A stretch of DNA of 64,000 bases from Anseranas semipalmata. Its lineage: Eukaryota > Chordata > Aves > Anseriformes > Anseranatidae. Both the position numbers and the translations under genes were made by a program. Under the pieces are notes generated by a model. The model made no database searches. It saw nothing but the letters and a program-made list of their open reading frames with translations, and was not told the origin of the DNA. The stretch covers positions 124,001 through 188,000 of the forward strand of contig VXAA01002999.1 in the NCBI GenBank assembly GCA_013399115.1, written 5' to 3'. How positions within the stretch are numbered: the stretch's first letter is position 1; each line of letters opens with the position of its first letter. Below, in pieces: positions 12,805 to 25,966 of this stretch.

Positions 12805-15800
12805 TCTACATGGAGGACAGGAGAGAGGATACACAAAGCAGGCAAGGGTTCTTTACATCGTAAGTATCATGAAGACTGCTGTTCTGACCATCAGTACAGG
12901 CTGCACATCTCTTCCCTCAGCCCCCCAAAGGGTGGCGGGATGTGGATTAGGGTTTTTCTTAAGCCTGTTGATGCCACACACTAAAAGTTCCCGTTCTTGG
13001 TCCCTATTGGCAAATCTGTGATGGACAGGGAAATGACGCACTGGGAAGTCATGACAGAAGAGAACATATTGCACTAGCTCCTGAGAAGAAATCCAAGTTC
13101 CTCTATGAACTGGAGAGGAGAGCTACTTTCCATGCTCAGGAAGTTTAGTCATACTGTCCTTCCAAACCCCCCAAAAAGGCCAACTCACCCCAAAGGTTTG
13201 CGAGTAAATTCATCCTGGTTTTGGCTACTCATTACTGGCAAAAGATCCACTCACTAATTTTGATTGCTTTATTCCTAAATCATTGTGCATTAGCAAGAAG
13301 ACAAGATACCTGTCACAGAAAACACTGACCCAGTGTTTTCTCAAAAGGTTGCCATTCATTTTAACAACAAGAAGAAAAGGCTCAAATTTCTTTCTAGAAA
13401 GGACTACAGGCCTAAGGTTATTATGTTTAAAATAGGATTCAGGCACCTAAAACACTGCAAAATCAGTACTACAATTTAGATTCTTATTCAAGAGTCTAAA
13501 TTGTTGGTTCCTTATTTTTCAGTCCTTTCCCACAGGCACAGAAAGATTTTGTACACTGATGAAGAGAATGAATCAAGCCTATTAAATGAATGGAGTCCTG
13601 TCAAAGGCATTTTCTGATCAGTACTCTGCTCACTCTGATGTGTTGATTGCTGACTCCTGTAGGAACTCTGCTTTAATAAAATTATATGAGCTGAGATTCA
13701 CATTAAGCATCAACAGATCTTTACAGTAGGTGCACAACATATACAGGGGAAAAAAAATCCAGTAATGAGTGAAACACACTGCAGTGGCTGCATTTTCTTT
13801 GCTTAGTCTATGAAAAATAAATCCACATAATGTAAATAAGATTCTTAATTCTTATGCTGTTTCCAAGTCCTGCCTGTTAGATAGTCACATAACTGTTCAT
13901 TTTATCTTCGCTACCAAATAAAATATCACGCTCCTTCGATGCATAGAGAAATTGGTGTGTTTTTCTGAGCCCCCTGTGAAGGAAGAAATATTTTAAAAAT
14001 TGTAGCTGTTAGTGTCCCTTTGCTTCCAGGGTCATTGCTGAAGTTTTGAGAGGTAGCACAAGAAATTAATACATATGCCAATAATACAAAATACCTTTAG
14101 AGAACCTTTCTTTCTAAGCACCGTAGTGTTTTGAATATCTAGAAATTCAATTTTTGTTGTTACACTGATTACATGTAATTGACTCATGAAAGTGACTTAC
14201 TAAAGATTACAGAAAGAATAAATACAGAAAGTAAAAACACAAACCAATAAATCCAGGCTCTTGGATTTTTTATTTTTTTAATATGTATATATTTTGCCCT
14301 ATGTTTTCTTTGCTTTGCTGTTGATCATCACACTCTAGGTATCTGAGATATTTTCCCAGAATTTATTTGTTTTTTCCATCATCTACCTCCTCAGTTTTAG
14401 TACCATTCTGCACCATCTATTTTTGATTTTCTGTTTTGTTGCTCTGATACTGCTGTTTTCATTTTGTGGATGTCAAAGATTTCCTAGATTTATTTCCACC
14501 TATTTCTTTTCAGTAGACTGTATCTGCTAATCAGGATTTTTGAAGCAACTTGCATGGCTTTATAGCTTCAAGTACAATTATGCAGTTTGTATGAATGAAC
14601 TTTCCAAAGAAATACATATATGTATATATAGAGAGAAATATATAGAAATATATAGAAGTATACTATAACCTTTTTGTTAGCGGCAGAAACACTTAGCTCT
14701 GTCTTGGTTACTGAACTAGTTTTCAGAAACACTCTCGTAGGTCTGTGTTTGCTAAATGGTTTTAATTACAGAACCACACAGAATCACAGAATGTTGTGTC
14801 ATTTTGGAACAGACAGGATAAATAATACACTATTTCACCAGGAGATGGGAGTCGGTCCTTCCCTTGTGACTTTTGCAGAGTTGCAGGATTGCAGTCTCTC
14901 ATTAATTCTCACTGCAACAATGACAGGAAAGAAGTATCCTTATCCTCATTTTTTTTTCTAGTAGCAGAAATTGAAACCAAGAGCCCAAGACGGAAAAGGA
15001 CAACACGGTCAATAGCTGTACTAGGAATCATGAGTTCCTGGCTCTTAAATCTCCTAGTTAAGTCACTAGGGCAAGTGAAAATTCAAACTCCGGGTTCAGA
15101 AAAACAGCAAAATAGAACTTGCAATATTTTAACTCTTTCTAGACATTAGTTAAATAAAATGGACAAAAGTTATTGTAAAAGAAACAGAAATAACTTGAAA
15201 GAATATTAAATAATCTTTTCTTAACTTTAAGAAACATAAATGTATGCCTTAAAACCATTTCAGCTATTTAATAGTCAAAGACAGATCTTTGAGAGATCAC
15301 CAAAAAAACACCCCACAAGTCATCCTGACTTCAAACAAATGAAGAGATAGAAACACAAAACAAAGAGTCATACAACACTCCATCTGTAATATGAAGTTTT
15401 TAGTTCTCTTGCCTCTTGAAAGCTATTTGGTCAATTATTATTTCTGAGTAACAGACACACATAAATGTGTGTATGTCAACAGAGAGAACTGCAACAGTAA
15501 CATATTGCTCATGCTCCTCAAGCTCCCCTTGAGGAGGAAGAAGAGAGAACCAGCACTTCCAAGTGGAAAAAGCAGGTATAATTTGTTTTCAAGTCCCTAC
15601 TGAATATAATTCGCAGGGCAAAGACAAGAATCCAACAAATAGCTTGGCAGAATACATTTGTGAAAAAGTACTCAACAGGAACCCTTCAGCTAAATTCAAA
15701 CAATACTCAGCTGTTCAGTGTTTACACTTTGAAGGTAATTATTAATAAACTCCTCTGCACAAAGTATTTTTTGGCTCTACTTCAACAGCTGTCCTGCCAC

Positions 15801-17299
15801 TTCCTTTGCCTTCCCTCCAACCACTCTCCCTCTTCTTTGTTCCAACTCAAATTTGTCCATCCAAGTCAGTTTAAGGTTGGCCTCATCTCTCTCAGTCTGG
15901 AGATGAGGGATTGCAGAATACTTCTACTTATTGTCAGTTCCTTATTTAATCCATAGTAAACACGTAAGATTTATTTACCTTCACCTTATACAGGTAATAT
16001 AGGTCTCCCATAAGTAGTAACATAAGAAATAGAAGCGGCACAGAATTTTGTGCTGCATAGTAATTCATATGAGGAACGAGAATAGATAGGAAATACACGT
16101 GAGAAGTTTAGCACGATCAATATCCAAGTTTTCGTTAGCAAAGCATTGATACTAGAAGCCTTTCCTTTTGAAGTGTGGGATATACACCTAATTCACCAGT
16201 TATACAGAACTGTGCTGAGAAACGTTTTCGTTATTGGGAAACAAAGAAAGTGAAACAAGGAAAAGCAGATGTACATTAGCAGAGATAATGTTTTAAAAAA
16301 TGCTACTGGGAGCCAGTCAATTAATCTAAAATAATAATAAAAATAATAAAATCTAACTAAAAAGAAAAACCTCCCAAGATTTTCAAATACAGTATAAATC
16401 CCACCCCCCTGCAAATCTTTCTCCATTCCAATACAGCTCTCCTACTGAAGTACAATAAAATGTTGAAATTTGGGAAATTCACTCACTAAAGATATTTTAT
16501 ATGAGGTAAAAAAAATGTTCCACAAAGTAAGTTTGATGCTTGCAGGAAAGATCGTCAAAAAGGTTCTGGCCTTTCCTATTGGCAACAGGAAATTCTGAAG
16601 TGCCTTTTTGCTCTAGTCCTGAACTGAGCATTCCAATGGATAACTGATTCTAGCAAAACAACTACAAATCACATTTCCCTTTCACGAATCTATCTAGAAC
16701 ACATCTGCTTTTGCTGGACACCTAAACATGCTATCAAATCCAATGATTGTCTTTTAAGGGCTACAGTAAAGGAGCAGTGATTTTCTGAAAGTCAAACAAA
16801 GGCCAACTTTTTCAGTCACATTGAACTGCAGAACTCTTCAGTTCAGTAAGAATCAAGCCACAGTAAATAAATGTAAATATATCATAAACATTTCTATAGA
16901 TATAACTGCAATCCCTTTAAGATGTTTTAGTAAAGATGGCTGCTGTCTGTCCAGTGAAAAATTATCTACCAGCAGAAATATTTGCTTTTTCCAACAGAGC
17001 TCATGCTCTGAATACTATGACGGTAAGGCTAAAGCCATAAGATGCACACCTCAGAACTGCAACCCTAACTCTGTATCTGTGTCACATACTTCACTGCAAC
17101 ATCCACCTTCTCCTTTTGCTGTCCAAGACGACGGTAACATCCCATCTCTCGTCTGAGATGACCCAAAGCTACCGATTCATATTTGGGCACAGAGCTGTGA
17201 GATGAATAGAACAGAAAGCAGCATCCAGGTTATTAATTTTAAACTCCTGAGCTGTGAGCAATAACTTCTTGAGTCACAGGAGGAAAGTATAAATAAAGG

Positions 17300-17302
<3 letters not shown>
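12805..17302. other. Non-coding DNA, no gene seen
   Basis: AT-rich sequence with no recognisable gene. At 14776-14791 a short CACAGAATCACAGAAT string resembles the extreme CR1 3' end but is too short to annotate. 14609-14660 is a TA/GA-rich low-complexity stretch (ATATATGTATATATAG and three repeats of a unit like AATATATAG). Confidence 0.5.
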
Positions 17303-17358
<56 letters not shown>

Positions 17359-17394
17359 TGTGTNNNNNGAGAGAGAGAGAGAGAGAGAGCGAGC
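17303..17394. repeat. (AG)n microsatellite with 5-base assembly gap
   Basis: A pure AG dinucleotide run extends from 17303, is interrupted near 17352 by GCGAGCGTGTGT, and resumes after unknown bases at 17364-17368 until about 17390. Polypurine runs of this kind are polymorphic and can form triplex DNA. The gap suggests the true length is not resolved. Confidence 0.97.
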
Positions 17395-18459
17395 CAGCCT
17401 GTCATTTGTGACAGCATGACAACTACCAGACACATCTGCCATTAGGGGTTTTGAGTTGTGGACTCTGCCACCCTATCACTCACACATGCCTAAGGCTACC
17501 CCACTGCAGAGAGACAGGGAGAGAGACAGGATGGCAATGGTGCAGCCTCACAATGCACCAACGATGAATTCTGGATAGGCAGCTATTCAGCTCTTCCTGG
17601 CTAACAGCTCCACCCTCTGAAGCCAGTGTGGCGGCACCACCGACTCTTGGCTACCTGTGCTCCTGCCCATCTGCCTAGATGGCACTGTGCCATGCCAAGG
17701 GCTTTGACAGTAGCAATGGAGCCTTGGAGCCAAACCACCCAGAGGTTTGGAACAAAAACAGTGTACATAGCACTCCTACAGCATCCGTCGCACAAAAACA
17801 TCTCTCCTGGTGACAGAACAGCCAAATGCTTCTGCACATTTATGGTTACATCTCTACTGAAACTCATCTGACAGGTACAGAGTGTACAAGAACTGTAGCA
17901 AATAAATATTTGTAGATGCATACTGATGTAGATGCATACTGATTTCCTCAGCAGCAAGCTGCGCAACATCGAAATGGTTTTACAAAATTGCAAGTTTCAT
18001 CTGTTGGATCATTCAGAATGGCAAAATTCATAGCATAACAAAGTCAAAACAGATTATCACAAAAGTTGTAAATGGGCTTAGAAGTCCAACAAAAACTCAA
18101 ATTTATCTGGCACTTACTTGTAAACGTGCAAAACTTTTCAGTACCAGTTGCACCCTCCAAAAATCGCAGAACTGATGACATACTGTGATGTTAAATGCTA
18201 TACATTTAACATTGCCAGTTGACATGACCTTTATGTTAGGCCAGTATCATTTCTTTATACTCCGTGTATGTAAACAAAAGCTCGGCTGATCTACCTGTGA
18301 TGAAAAGCACTGGCGTTTCCTGGAGGCATCAGACTGAGGTTCTAGTCAGTGAATTTGAAAGTAATTTCTCTAGATAGTTAACAGAAAGGCAGCATCTTGC
18401 AAACATATACAATCACTTCCCTTATTTTTCTTTTCTTTCTTTTTTCTTTAATAAATATC
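17395..18459. other. Non-coding DNA, includes a 16-bp tandem duplication
   Basis: No gene is supported. A 130-codon minus-strand frame at 17601-17993 matches no family. A 16-base unit TGTAGATGCATACTGA is exactly duplicated in tandem at 17911-17926 and 17927-17942. Confidence 0.5.
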
Positions 18460-19272
18460 TGTGGTGGGTTGACCTTGGCTGGCTGACAGACCCCCACCCA
18501 GCCACTCTCTCACCTTCCTCAGCAGGACGGAGAGGAAATAAGCTATAAAGTTCGTGGGTAAAGATGAAGACAGGGAGATCACGTGCCATTTAGCACCATG
18601 GGCAAAACAGACTTGGGGAGATTTAATTGAATTTATTGCAATTGAAAATAGAATTGGATGTTGAAAAACAAAGAGAAAACTACCTCAATTCTGGCCCCCC
18701 TTCTTCCCAGTCTCAACTTCACTCTTTTATTCCCAATTCCTCCAAATCCTCCTGCCCAAGCAGCATAAGGGGAATGGGTGTTGTGGTGATTCCGTAACAA
18801 TTCCTCTCTGCTGCTCCTTTTTTGTCACAGTTTTCCCCTGCTCCAGCTTGGGTGCGCTCCATGGGCTGTGGCCCTTCACAGTAAACCTACCTGCTTCATC
18901 GTGGGCTCCTCTTCACCCGCCAGTGTCCCTTTAGGGAGCACCCACCTGCTCCAGCGTGGGTCCTCCATTGGCAACCGTGCAGGTACCTGCTCTACCCTGG
19001 GGTTTCCCCAGGGGCTGCAGGGGAACCTCTGCTCCCGCCCTCCTCCTCCTCAGGCCCGGCTGCTGCAGGGCTGCTCCTCACACTTTCCCCTCAGGGCCAG
19101 GCTCCGCTCTGCCCGCTCTGAACTCTGTGTCCCAGCGGCAGCACCCGCGGCACTGAGGGGCTCAGCTGGGCCCTGTGGCGGGGCCTGGAGCCGGCTGGAA
19201 CCGGCTGTGTCCGGCACGGGGCAGCCCCGGCCTCGCCTCACGCAGGCCCCGCCGCCTCAGTGGTGCAAAACA
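18460..19272 (-). mobile_element. Endogenous retroviral LTR, solo, minus orientation
   Basis: On the plus strand it begins TGTGGTGGGTTGACC and continues with GGCTGACAGACCCCCACCCAGCC, the mirror image of the 3' end of a widespread avian LTR family. Read on the minus strand the LTR therefore starts near TGTTTTGCACC (19272) and ends in CCCACCACA (18460), giving TG...CA ends and about 813 bases. A repeated CTGCTCCAGCGTGGG-type unit occurs about three times at 18840-18962. The upstream (U3-like) half at 18990-19260 is very GC- and CpG-rich. No primer-binding site or gag/pol sequence follows, so it behaves as a solo LTR. I could not find matching target-site duplications. The 177-codon plus-strand frame across it is antisense noise. 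Confidence 0.82.
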
Positions 19273-22200
19273 AAATTAGGGAAAGAGGGAAAAACCATTT
19301 TAGATATGTTTAATTTGCCTTCTCAGCCAAAGTCGCTGTGTCCTTTCGTATTTTGTGTCTGGTTTTCAGAAAATGAGTTAGATATTTCTACTTTATTTTA
19401 AAATTTTAACCACTAAAATTTTTACCACTTACTGAGAAAATTCTCATAAATGAATTTTGGAGTTCTTTCTATAGTCATCTCTGAAAACGGATTTTGTGAA
19501 TAAAATAAGATCAAGAGTGGTCTTGAATTTTTTTTCTGAATACCTAAAAATAAGGAAACAGAAAAACCAGAAGTTTCATGGATATCCTGCAAAGGGATGG
19601 TATATAAAGAAGAACTATATGGTGACAACTATTTTCAGGACTATAACTGTTGGTAATAAGGAAACAAAAATATACAAGAAAGATGTCAATGAACTGTTAG
19701 CGTCTTGTTGTTCTTTTCTCCTAATAAAGAGACAAAAAAAGAAGAGAACTGAGTCATACAAGTGTGTGGGGTCCAGAAGTATATGGGCTACAGCATTTCA
19801 CTTCTGCAGATTCTGACCGCGCTGGGTGGAGATGGATCTCTTTTCTCCATTTTAGTAATGATAGATCACACACTCTCAGAATTTTTGTGGTAGTTTTGTT
19901 AAAATTGTCAATCAGAAAAACTTCAAGAGCTATGGGATGAAGCTTAACTGCTATAAATGAGATCAAGGTTTTCTCTGAGTAAGAAATTGATGACAGCTAG
20001 TGATGGATCTGGACTGGTTTGAGTAACTGTCTGATCCACTTAAAACCTCTTTGAGGCAGTTTCAGACAGAAAGGGGCACTGTGTCATGCAGGATGATTTC
20101 ACAATCCAACAAACAATGATTTAGTAGGACAGCCACTACTATTCTCCTGGAAAATATTTTTATGTCTTCTTAAATTAAAATTTCTGCTACCTTAAAAAGG
20201 GGGAAAAAAGACCCTTCTTAAAATTCTCTTAATTTCCAGACATTTAGAATAAATGGTATAATGAATTAATTGGTGCTGAAATGACTAGCTTTTGTTTTTT
20301 CTATTATCAAACACTTTTTAAAGCATTTCCACTCCATTCAGTATAATTCACAAAACTAAGAATGACCCTTGAATTAGAATTTGATGGCTTAGCAAGATTT
20401 TACCACGATGCTGAGCGTGCTATCACCAAGGTCAATGGTTTTACTGTAGCCTTTCCTGGCAGTAATCAAAAGTACTTTCCAAATGAAAGCTGGCTGCTGG
20501 TGTACAACGCATTGGTGGATGGCAATGCCATCCCTGCAAAGCAGCTTTCTGCACAATTCTTGTAAAAAATCCAAATCCATTTTCTCCAAAATCCACCTTT
20601 TTATAGTTAATCAAATAGTCACTTATTAAATAAAAGTGTTGATGATTATTTGATTCTCCCTGGGATTTGAGCATTGGAACTGTTGCTTTCTGATGCTGCA
20701 GTGACTATTTTACCTTTGGGGATGAACAGCATGAGTCACATATACAAGTTCAATAAGCCGTGACAGACTGAATCCAGAGTTCTCTATTCATATTCATTTG
20801 CCTTGCTACTACCAGCTCCTTTTATCTATTACAAATTAAATATATTTATCTGTTCTCTACGAGATCAGAATCTTGAAAGTAAAGGATTTTATTTACCTTT
20901 CTTTAACAATATTTCTCTAACATTTCTCCAATGCTAAGTATAAGAGTCAAGCTGATTTCTTGTGAATACATGAATGAGTAGGACAAATGCATATTTAAAC
21001 CACACCAACATTTTACAGAAGAATATTAGAAACACAAAAGAACCAGAAAAAGAGACAGAAGAAAAAAAAAATCTCAACTTTCCCAAGTGCTTATAAACAA
21101 GAAATGGGATAACAATAAAAGCATATCCCATGTTGAAAGAATGCAGAGTATTGTACACAGCATGAATAAAGGTTTATGGACTGTTTCTACTGCTAACTTA
21201 TGACACAACCAGAAATAGAGGTGGCATACGCAATGTATGAGGGCAGCTCATAATCAACACAATCAACTAATCTGGTCTATTCCAGATCCCTCTAACCAAG
21301 GTCTATTTTGATATTATTTAAAGGAAGAGGTACCAGTGGCTTCAATTCCCAGAATTCTACCATTTAAAACAAACACACAAAACAACAACAACAAAAACGG
21401 GCCCAAACTAATTTCAGTTAGTAAAAATGATGTTGATTAAAGGGTGAAGTATGTTTTTACCTAGTAAATGGTAAAGAATTCATACTAGATAAGTGTTTTC
21501 TCTGATAGACATGATCCGTCACATGATTTTCTTAAACAACATGAGATCTCATAATTGTTCACGAGGTTTCACGTTTGAAGCCCTTGATGCCTATGAGTGC
21601 GGACCGCTGTGAGAGATAGTGAAGAGTATGTACAAGACTCTACTATTCCAAATACACCTCAAAAAGCAACAAGGGTGTGTTAGGTGTGTTATTAATTATT
21701 ACCATCATGTTAATACCTTGGGAATTGTATTTCTCTTGTCACAACTAGAACTCGTTATCAAAAAGAGTTTATTAAAGACAAAATAAATGCTGAAATAGAC
21801 TTTGTCTCTCTTAGTGTTCATTTCACTTAAAGTCTTTTCTCACCCTAGAATGACTCATAGTTTGTCTTTGGCTCACTTGTCTCACTGCGTGGCTATTTTC
21901 TACACTTTACACTAAAACATACTAGATTATGTAGTCTGTTCCCTTATTATACTTTAGGAAGTACAGATGGGTTTAATGGCACAGTAGAACTTAATACACT
22001 TAACCAAAAAATGAATCCTGAAAATATCAATTGTTAAAAGATTAAGTATGTTTCTGCCAAACCAAACTCAGGGAAAAAAAAAAAAAAGTGAAACCATTTA
22101 CAGTCTATTCAATGCAGACTAAAACATTGTTCAGAAATCGTGATCACAGATTTGCTCACTTAGTCTTCTTATTCACATCCATGTCTTAATTTTTGCCCCA

Positions 22201-25200
22201 GTAGTGATTGCTTGTCTTCTTTGATCTTAACTAGCATGTGAGACAAATCATGCTGCTACCTTGAAATATCTTGACTTTAGGGAATCAATTAAAAATACCA
22301 GTTACGAATCTCTTTGAACCTTTGTAGTTGTTTATTGTTAATAAAAGCTATCCATGCAGTTATTCAATATTACACACAGAAAAGGATGATAAGATCACAG
22401 GATGTGAAAGAATCTGGAGAACAACAACAAAGAGAGAGTGAGATTTTCAGTAACCTATATAAAACTGAAAGGTCTCCCGTGGATAAGCAATTATGTGGCC
22501 AGACACAGCAGTCCTCAGGACAGAAGATTTTGGGGCTTTCTGTCTTAATTTTGTTTAAATACCTCTTTTTCTGAACTCACTGCCTTTAGAATGGCCTTAG
22601 GAAAGAAAGTAACTTGAATAACAAAAGTAGCAAAAAGTATGTAAAACCTTTGCAAATTTACTGGACACACAGATTACACTGGTACAAATAATACAATTAG
22701 GTCCTGTTAATCATGCTTGCTTCCATTAAAGTTAATTAATTTGTCTATATCCCAAAACCCATTTTTCATGTTCTCTTCAGAAACATGTTACCTCAGTGTC
22801 CCCTCATTCCCCTTATTCCTATTCAAGTTGTTTGTGTAAAAGCAATCACACAGTGCTCCTCCAGTGGTCATCTCAAAGCAGTTTACAAATCCAAAAATGT
22901 TGTCTGTAACAAATATGCCTAGAGCATGAATTGAATCCCTAACAGGGACAACAGAGAACCTTAATCTCAAAGGTGTACACTTCATCTCATGAAGAGCACA
23001 GCATACAAAAGACCTTTCCCCTCAATTTCTGCAGCCACACCATTTTTAATACTATCAGGTCTTGCAAGCAAAGCAGGGTAAGATAAGACAGTATTCATGT
23101 TAGACTTTCCCTTTCCCCAGAGAATTCCAATTTGCCATGGAAAACTGGTGTAGATATTCAGCGTTATCATAATGGACACTTTCTCCATACCTAGCAGGCC
23201 CTTCTGGGAAATGATATTGAACAAAAGTTCCAAACCTTGTTTGGAGTGTTACACTTTTTTTTTTTTGATGATTTAACCCAACTCCCAGCATTTCAGAAGA
23301 GGATCTCTTTTCTTTTCAGAGTGAGCTTAAACCCTGTGCACATCTTCATTTACAGACCTCTTTGTACCATTGACAAAAATGACAATTTTCAAACCCACAA
23401 TTCTTTCTGAGAGCAAGTGTCAGCCAGCATGCTACCACCGTTAAGCCTTCTTCAGAGGACTGTCTACTATTTCCCAAGTCTAGTTTACTTATCCTTATAA
23501 AGAATAACTCACCTCCAACTAATTCAACATCAAGTTAATGTCGCTCATGTGAGCTTTTTCTTTTCATTTTTACTGGACTTACAATGATAGCAGAAACCAG
23601 TGTATTTCTCATGTTGGTAAAACCCCAAACCAGTCAGTCATTCAGCCAAAAACTAGTATTGCTATCAGTTACAGTTTTACTTTATTATTGAGTTTCTCCT
23701 GAGGCCTCAACTCCTTCCGTAATTTTTATGAAGAGTTTCCAAAACTCATTTTTGTGGAGACCTTCCAAATTTGAGCCCTAAAAGTTCAAGTATCAGCAGG
23801 CAAGCTCAAAGAACACAAAACCCACTATTTTTAAAGTCTCCTATTCGTCATCTATTTGCGCTATATTACAGACCCTGTGTTATTAATTTTAAATGCAGTT
23901 TCCAGCTGTGCGTTTGTGCTACGCGGAAACATTTCTGACCCTTTCTTTGGTCCTCCTCACTGTGTGATTTCATTAAAAGGAAGTTTCTTTATTGACATCT
24001 ACCACCATATTGACAGGATGCTTTTTTCTGTCTTATTACATTCACATACTTTTGAGCTGAAGTTTAGAACAATAGAAATCAAAAGAAATTTATGAGGTTA
24101 GGGAAGAAATAGTATGTTTAACACAAAAGGATCTGCTTTTCCTTTTGCTGTTTAATAAGTTCACAAACATGTACTGTTTCTGATTATTATATGTCTGGAG
24201 ATAAATTCTCCTAAGATACAGAACTTTAAGCTTCTGATGTATGCTAAAGGGACTGCATATTTAAAATTTGCTGAAAAAATTTTAATTTTATCCATATTTT
24301 AAACCTTTTTTTGCTACTTTGGTCCAAAATAGTAATTTGTATTTCTGGAATTTTTGTCCCGCAGTCATTACAAGAAGCCCCTCTCTCACCTTTCTGCTTC
24401 TTTTCACTGAGCTGCATTCTGCGCGAATATTTTAGGCTTTAGTTTCTGAAGGAAGCCAGTGCTTACAGTATGGAGAGAAAAAACATGCCTTCGTATCAGA
24501 ACTATATAGGGTTTCAATAAGGAGTAGAATGGTTTTCATTTGCACTGGCCATCTCTGTAGACAGCACTCACTGTTTCTTAGCCTTCAGTACTACTTATTC
24601 ATAACAAAAAAACTAAGCACATCTTTCCACTGAGCTGCGTTTCAAAACATTATGCAAGTAGTTTGCAGACTACTTGTAAAATGCCCTCCATTCATCATCA
24701 AAACAGGTATCACTTTCACCTGCTTTAATTACCTAAAGTTTATATTAGGTTTATGAATATTTTTGGCAGAAGAGCCCAAACTCAAATTCTGACCTGCAGC
24801 TAAGGAAAGACTTTTTTTTCCTGAATCATCTTCAAAATCAAAGACTAAACTAAATGTACAACTCAAGGCAATGCATGTGATCTAAAAATCTCCAGGAAGT
24901 TTGTTTGTGAAAGCTTCAGTAGCAATTGCAAATGTTTTTAGTTCTAGTTTTAAATAAGTGTATGTTAGATTCATACGATCTGCTAGCTGTGCTTTAACCT
25001 GAGTGAAAAAACATCAGAGAAAATAATCAAAAACTTTTAAACAGATTCTTAATCTTAAATATAATCCATACCCCAAAAATGAATAACAACATCTGTCTTT
25101 CTTTTCTCAACCCCCACCAGAACTTGCAAAACTTCTTATGGTTTACATTGCTGAAATAGTTTAAAAATCTCTCAGTTATGGTAATAGCTACATTTGTGGC

Positions 25201-25558
25201 CAATCATTAATATTAACTCAGAGAGGCAGTAAGTTTTTACAAACTTAATTATCATAATACTAACTGAAAAGCATGTCACTAGAAAACATTACAAAATCAT
25301 ATTCTTCTATAGCAGGAGAAATGACTTTTCATTCTTAAACCTTGTACTATCAGCAAAAAAGACTACAGAAAAAATGTAACAATTTACCACATGCCTCTAG
25401 GAGAATCTTTATATGCATATATCCTCTTTGTGTGTTTTAATCTAGGACTCACATGTATTAAGTTAGAAAAATAAAGCCTCAAACTATACAAATTAAACCA
25501 CTTCCTAATCTTACAATCTATGAGCTACTGATATTTGCTGATATATTGGTACTGATTG
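19273..25558. other. Non-coding DNA, no gene seen
   Basis: AT-rich sequence without recognisable repeats larger than short homopolymers (for example A-rich 22075-22087 and T-rich 23252-23265). A 67-codon frame at 20362-20565 has fairly protein-like composition but matches no family known to me, and no splice or start context supports it. Confidence 0.5.
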
Positions 25559-25966
25559 TTTTTTTTTTTTTTAACCAAAATTTTATTTTTACACAGTAGA
25601 AGTATTTCATATTTCATGGCTCAAAGTATTGTTTTTTCTATTTCTGGAAGTTACAACAAACTGAAAAGCAACAGTGAACTGTCCGTTGCTCTGGCCTAGC
25701 TCTTGCTTTTGGTACTTCTTTGTCACAAGAGCATAAAGGATAACTTTTCTACCAAGATTAAGCAGAACAATGAACGCTGTAGTCAGTGTAATTTCATCGT
25801 TCTGCTTTCCATAAAGTTCTGTGCTACTTCGCGTCAGAAATACCGCAGTATCAAAAAACAATGGTTCTGGTGAAAATTTTAGGTTCAAATTTCCAGTGAG
25901 TATGTTGGATACTTGATATAGCCATGTCCAAGAAGGGAACCAAAAAATTATGCTCAATAACAACTT
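25559..25966 (-). pseudogene. Possible retrocopy or 3'-terminal exon of an unrecognised membrane-protein gene
   Basis: On the minus strand a frame stays open for about 119 codons from just after an in-frame stop near 25970 to a TGA at 25607-25609. About 19 bases further on is AATAAA (25587-25582), followed nine bases later by a genomic A tract of 14 (25572-25559). This is the order expected of a polyadenylated mRNA end copied into DNA. The frame has no ATG near its start, so it would be 5'-truncated or an exon. The predicted peptide has a hydrophobic stretch at about residues 58-80 (counting from the TTG at 25963), interrupted by G-R-K, and a lysine/arginine-rich tail. I do not recognise the protein. 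A retrocopy would be unusual in birds because CR1 does not generally mobilise poly(A) mRNAs; a real terminal exon beside a chance A tract, or plain coincidence, remains possible. Confidence 0.3.

Noticed and set aside
14776..14791. CACAGAATCACAGAAT, similar to the CR1 3' terminus
   Set aside because: Sixteen bases are too few, and the next bases do not follow CR1.
17601..17993. 130-codon minus-strand frame
   Set aside because: No domain, no splice or promoter context, and it includes the 16-bp tandem duplication.
18868..19401. 177-codon plus-strand open frame
   Set aside because: It lies antisense across the GC-rich LTR. The open frame follows from CpG-rich composition and it matches no retroviral or host protein.
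20362..20565. 67-codon frame with protein-like composition
   Set aside because: No known family, and the reverse strand is open as well, which points to chance.
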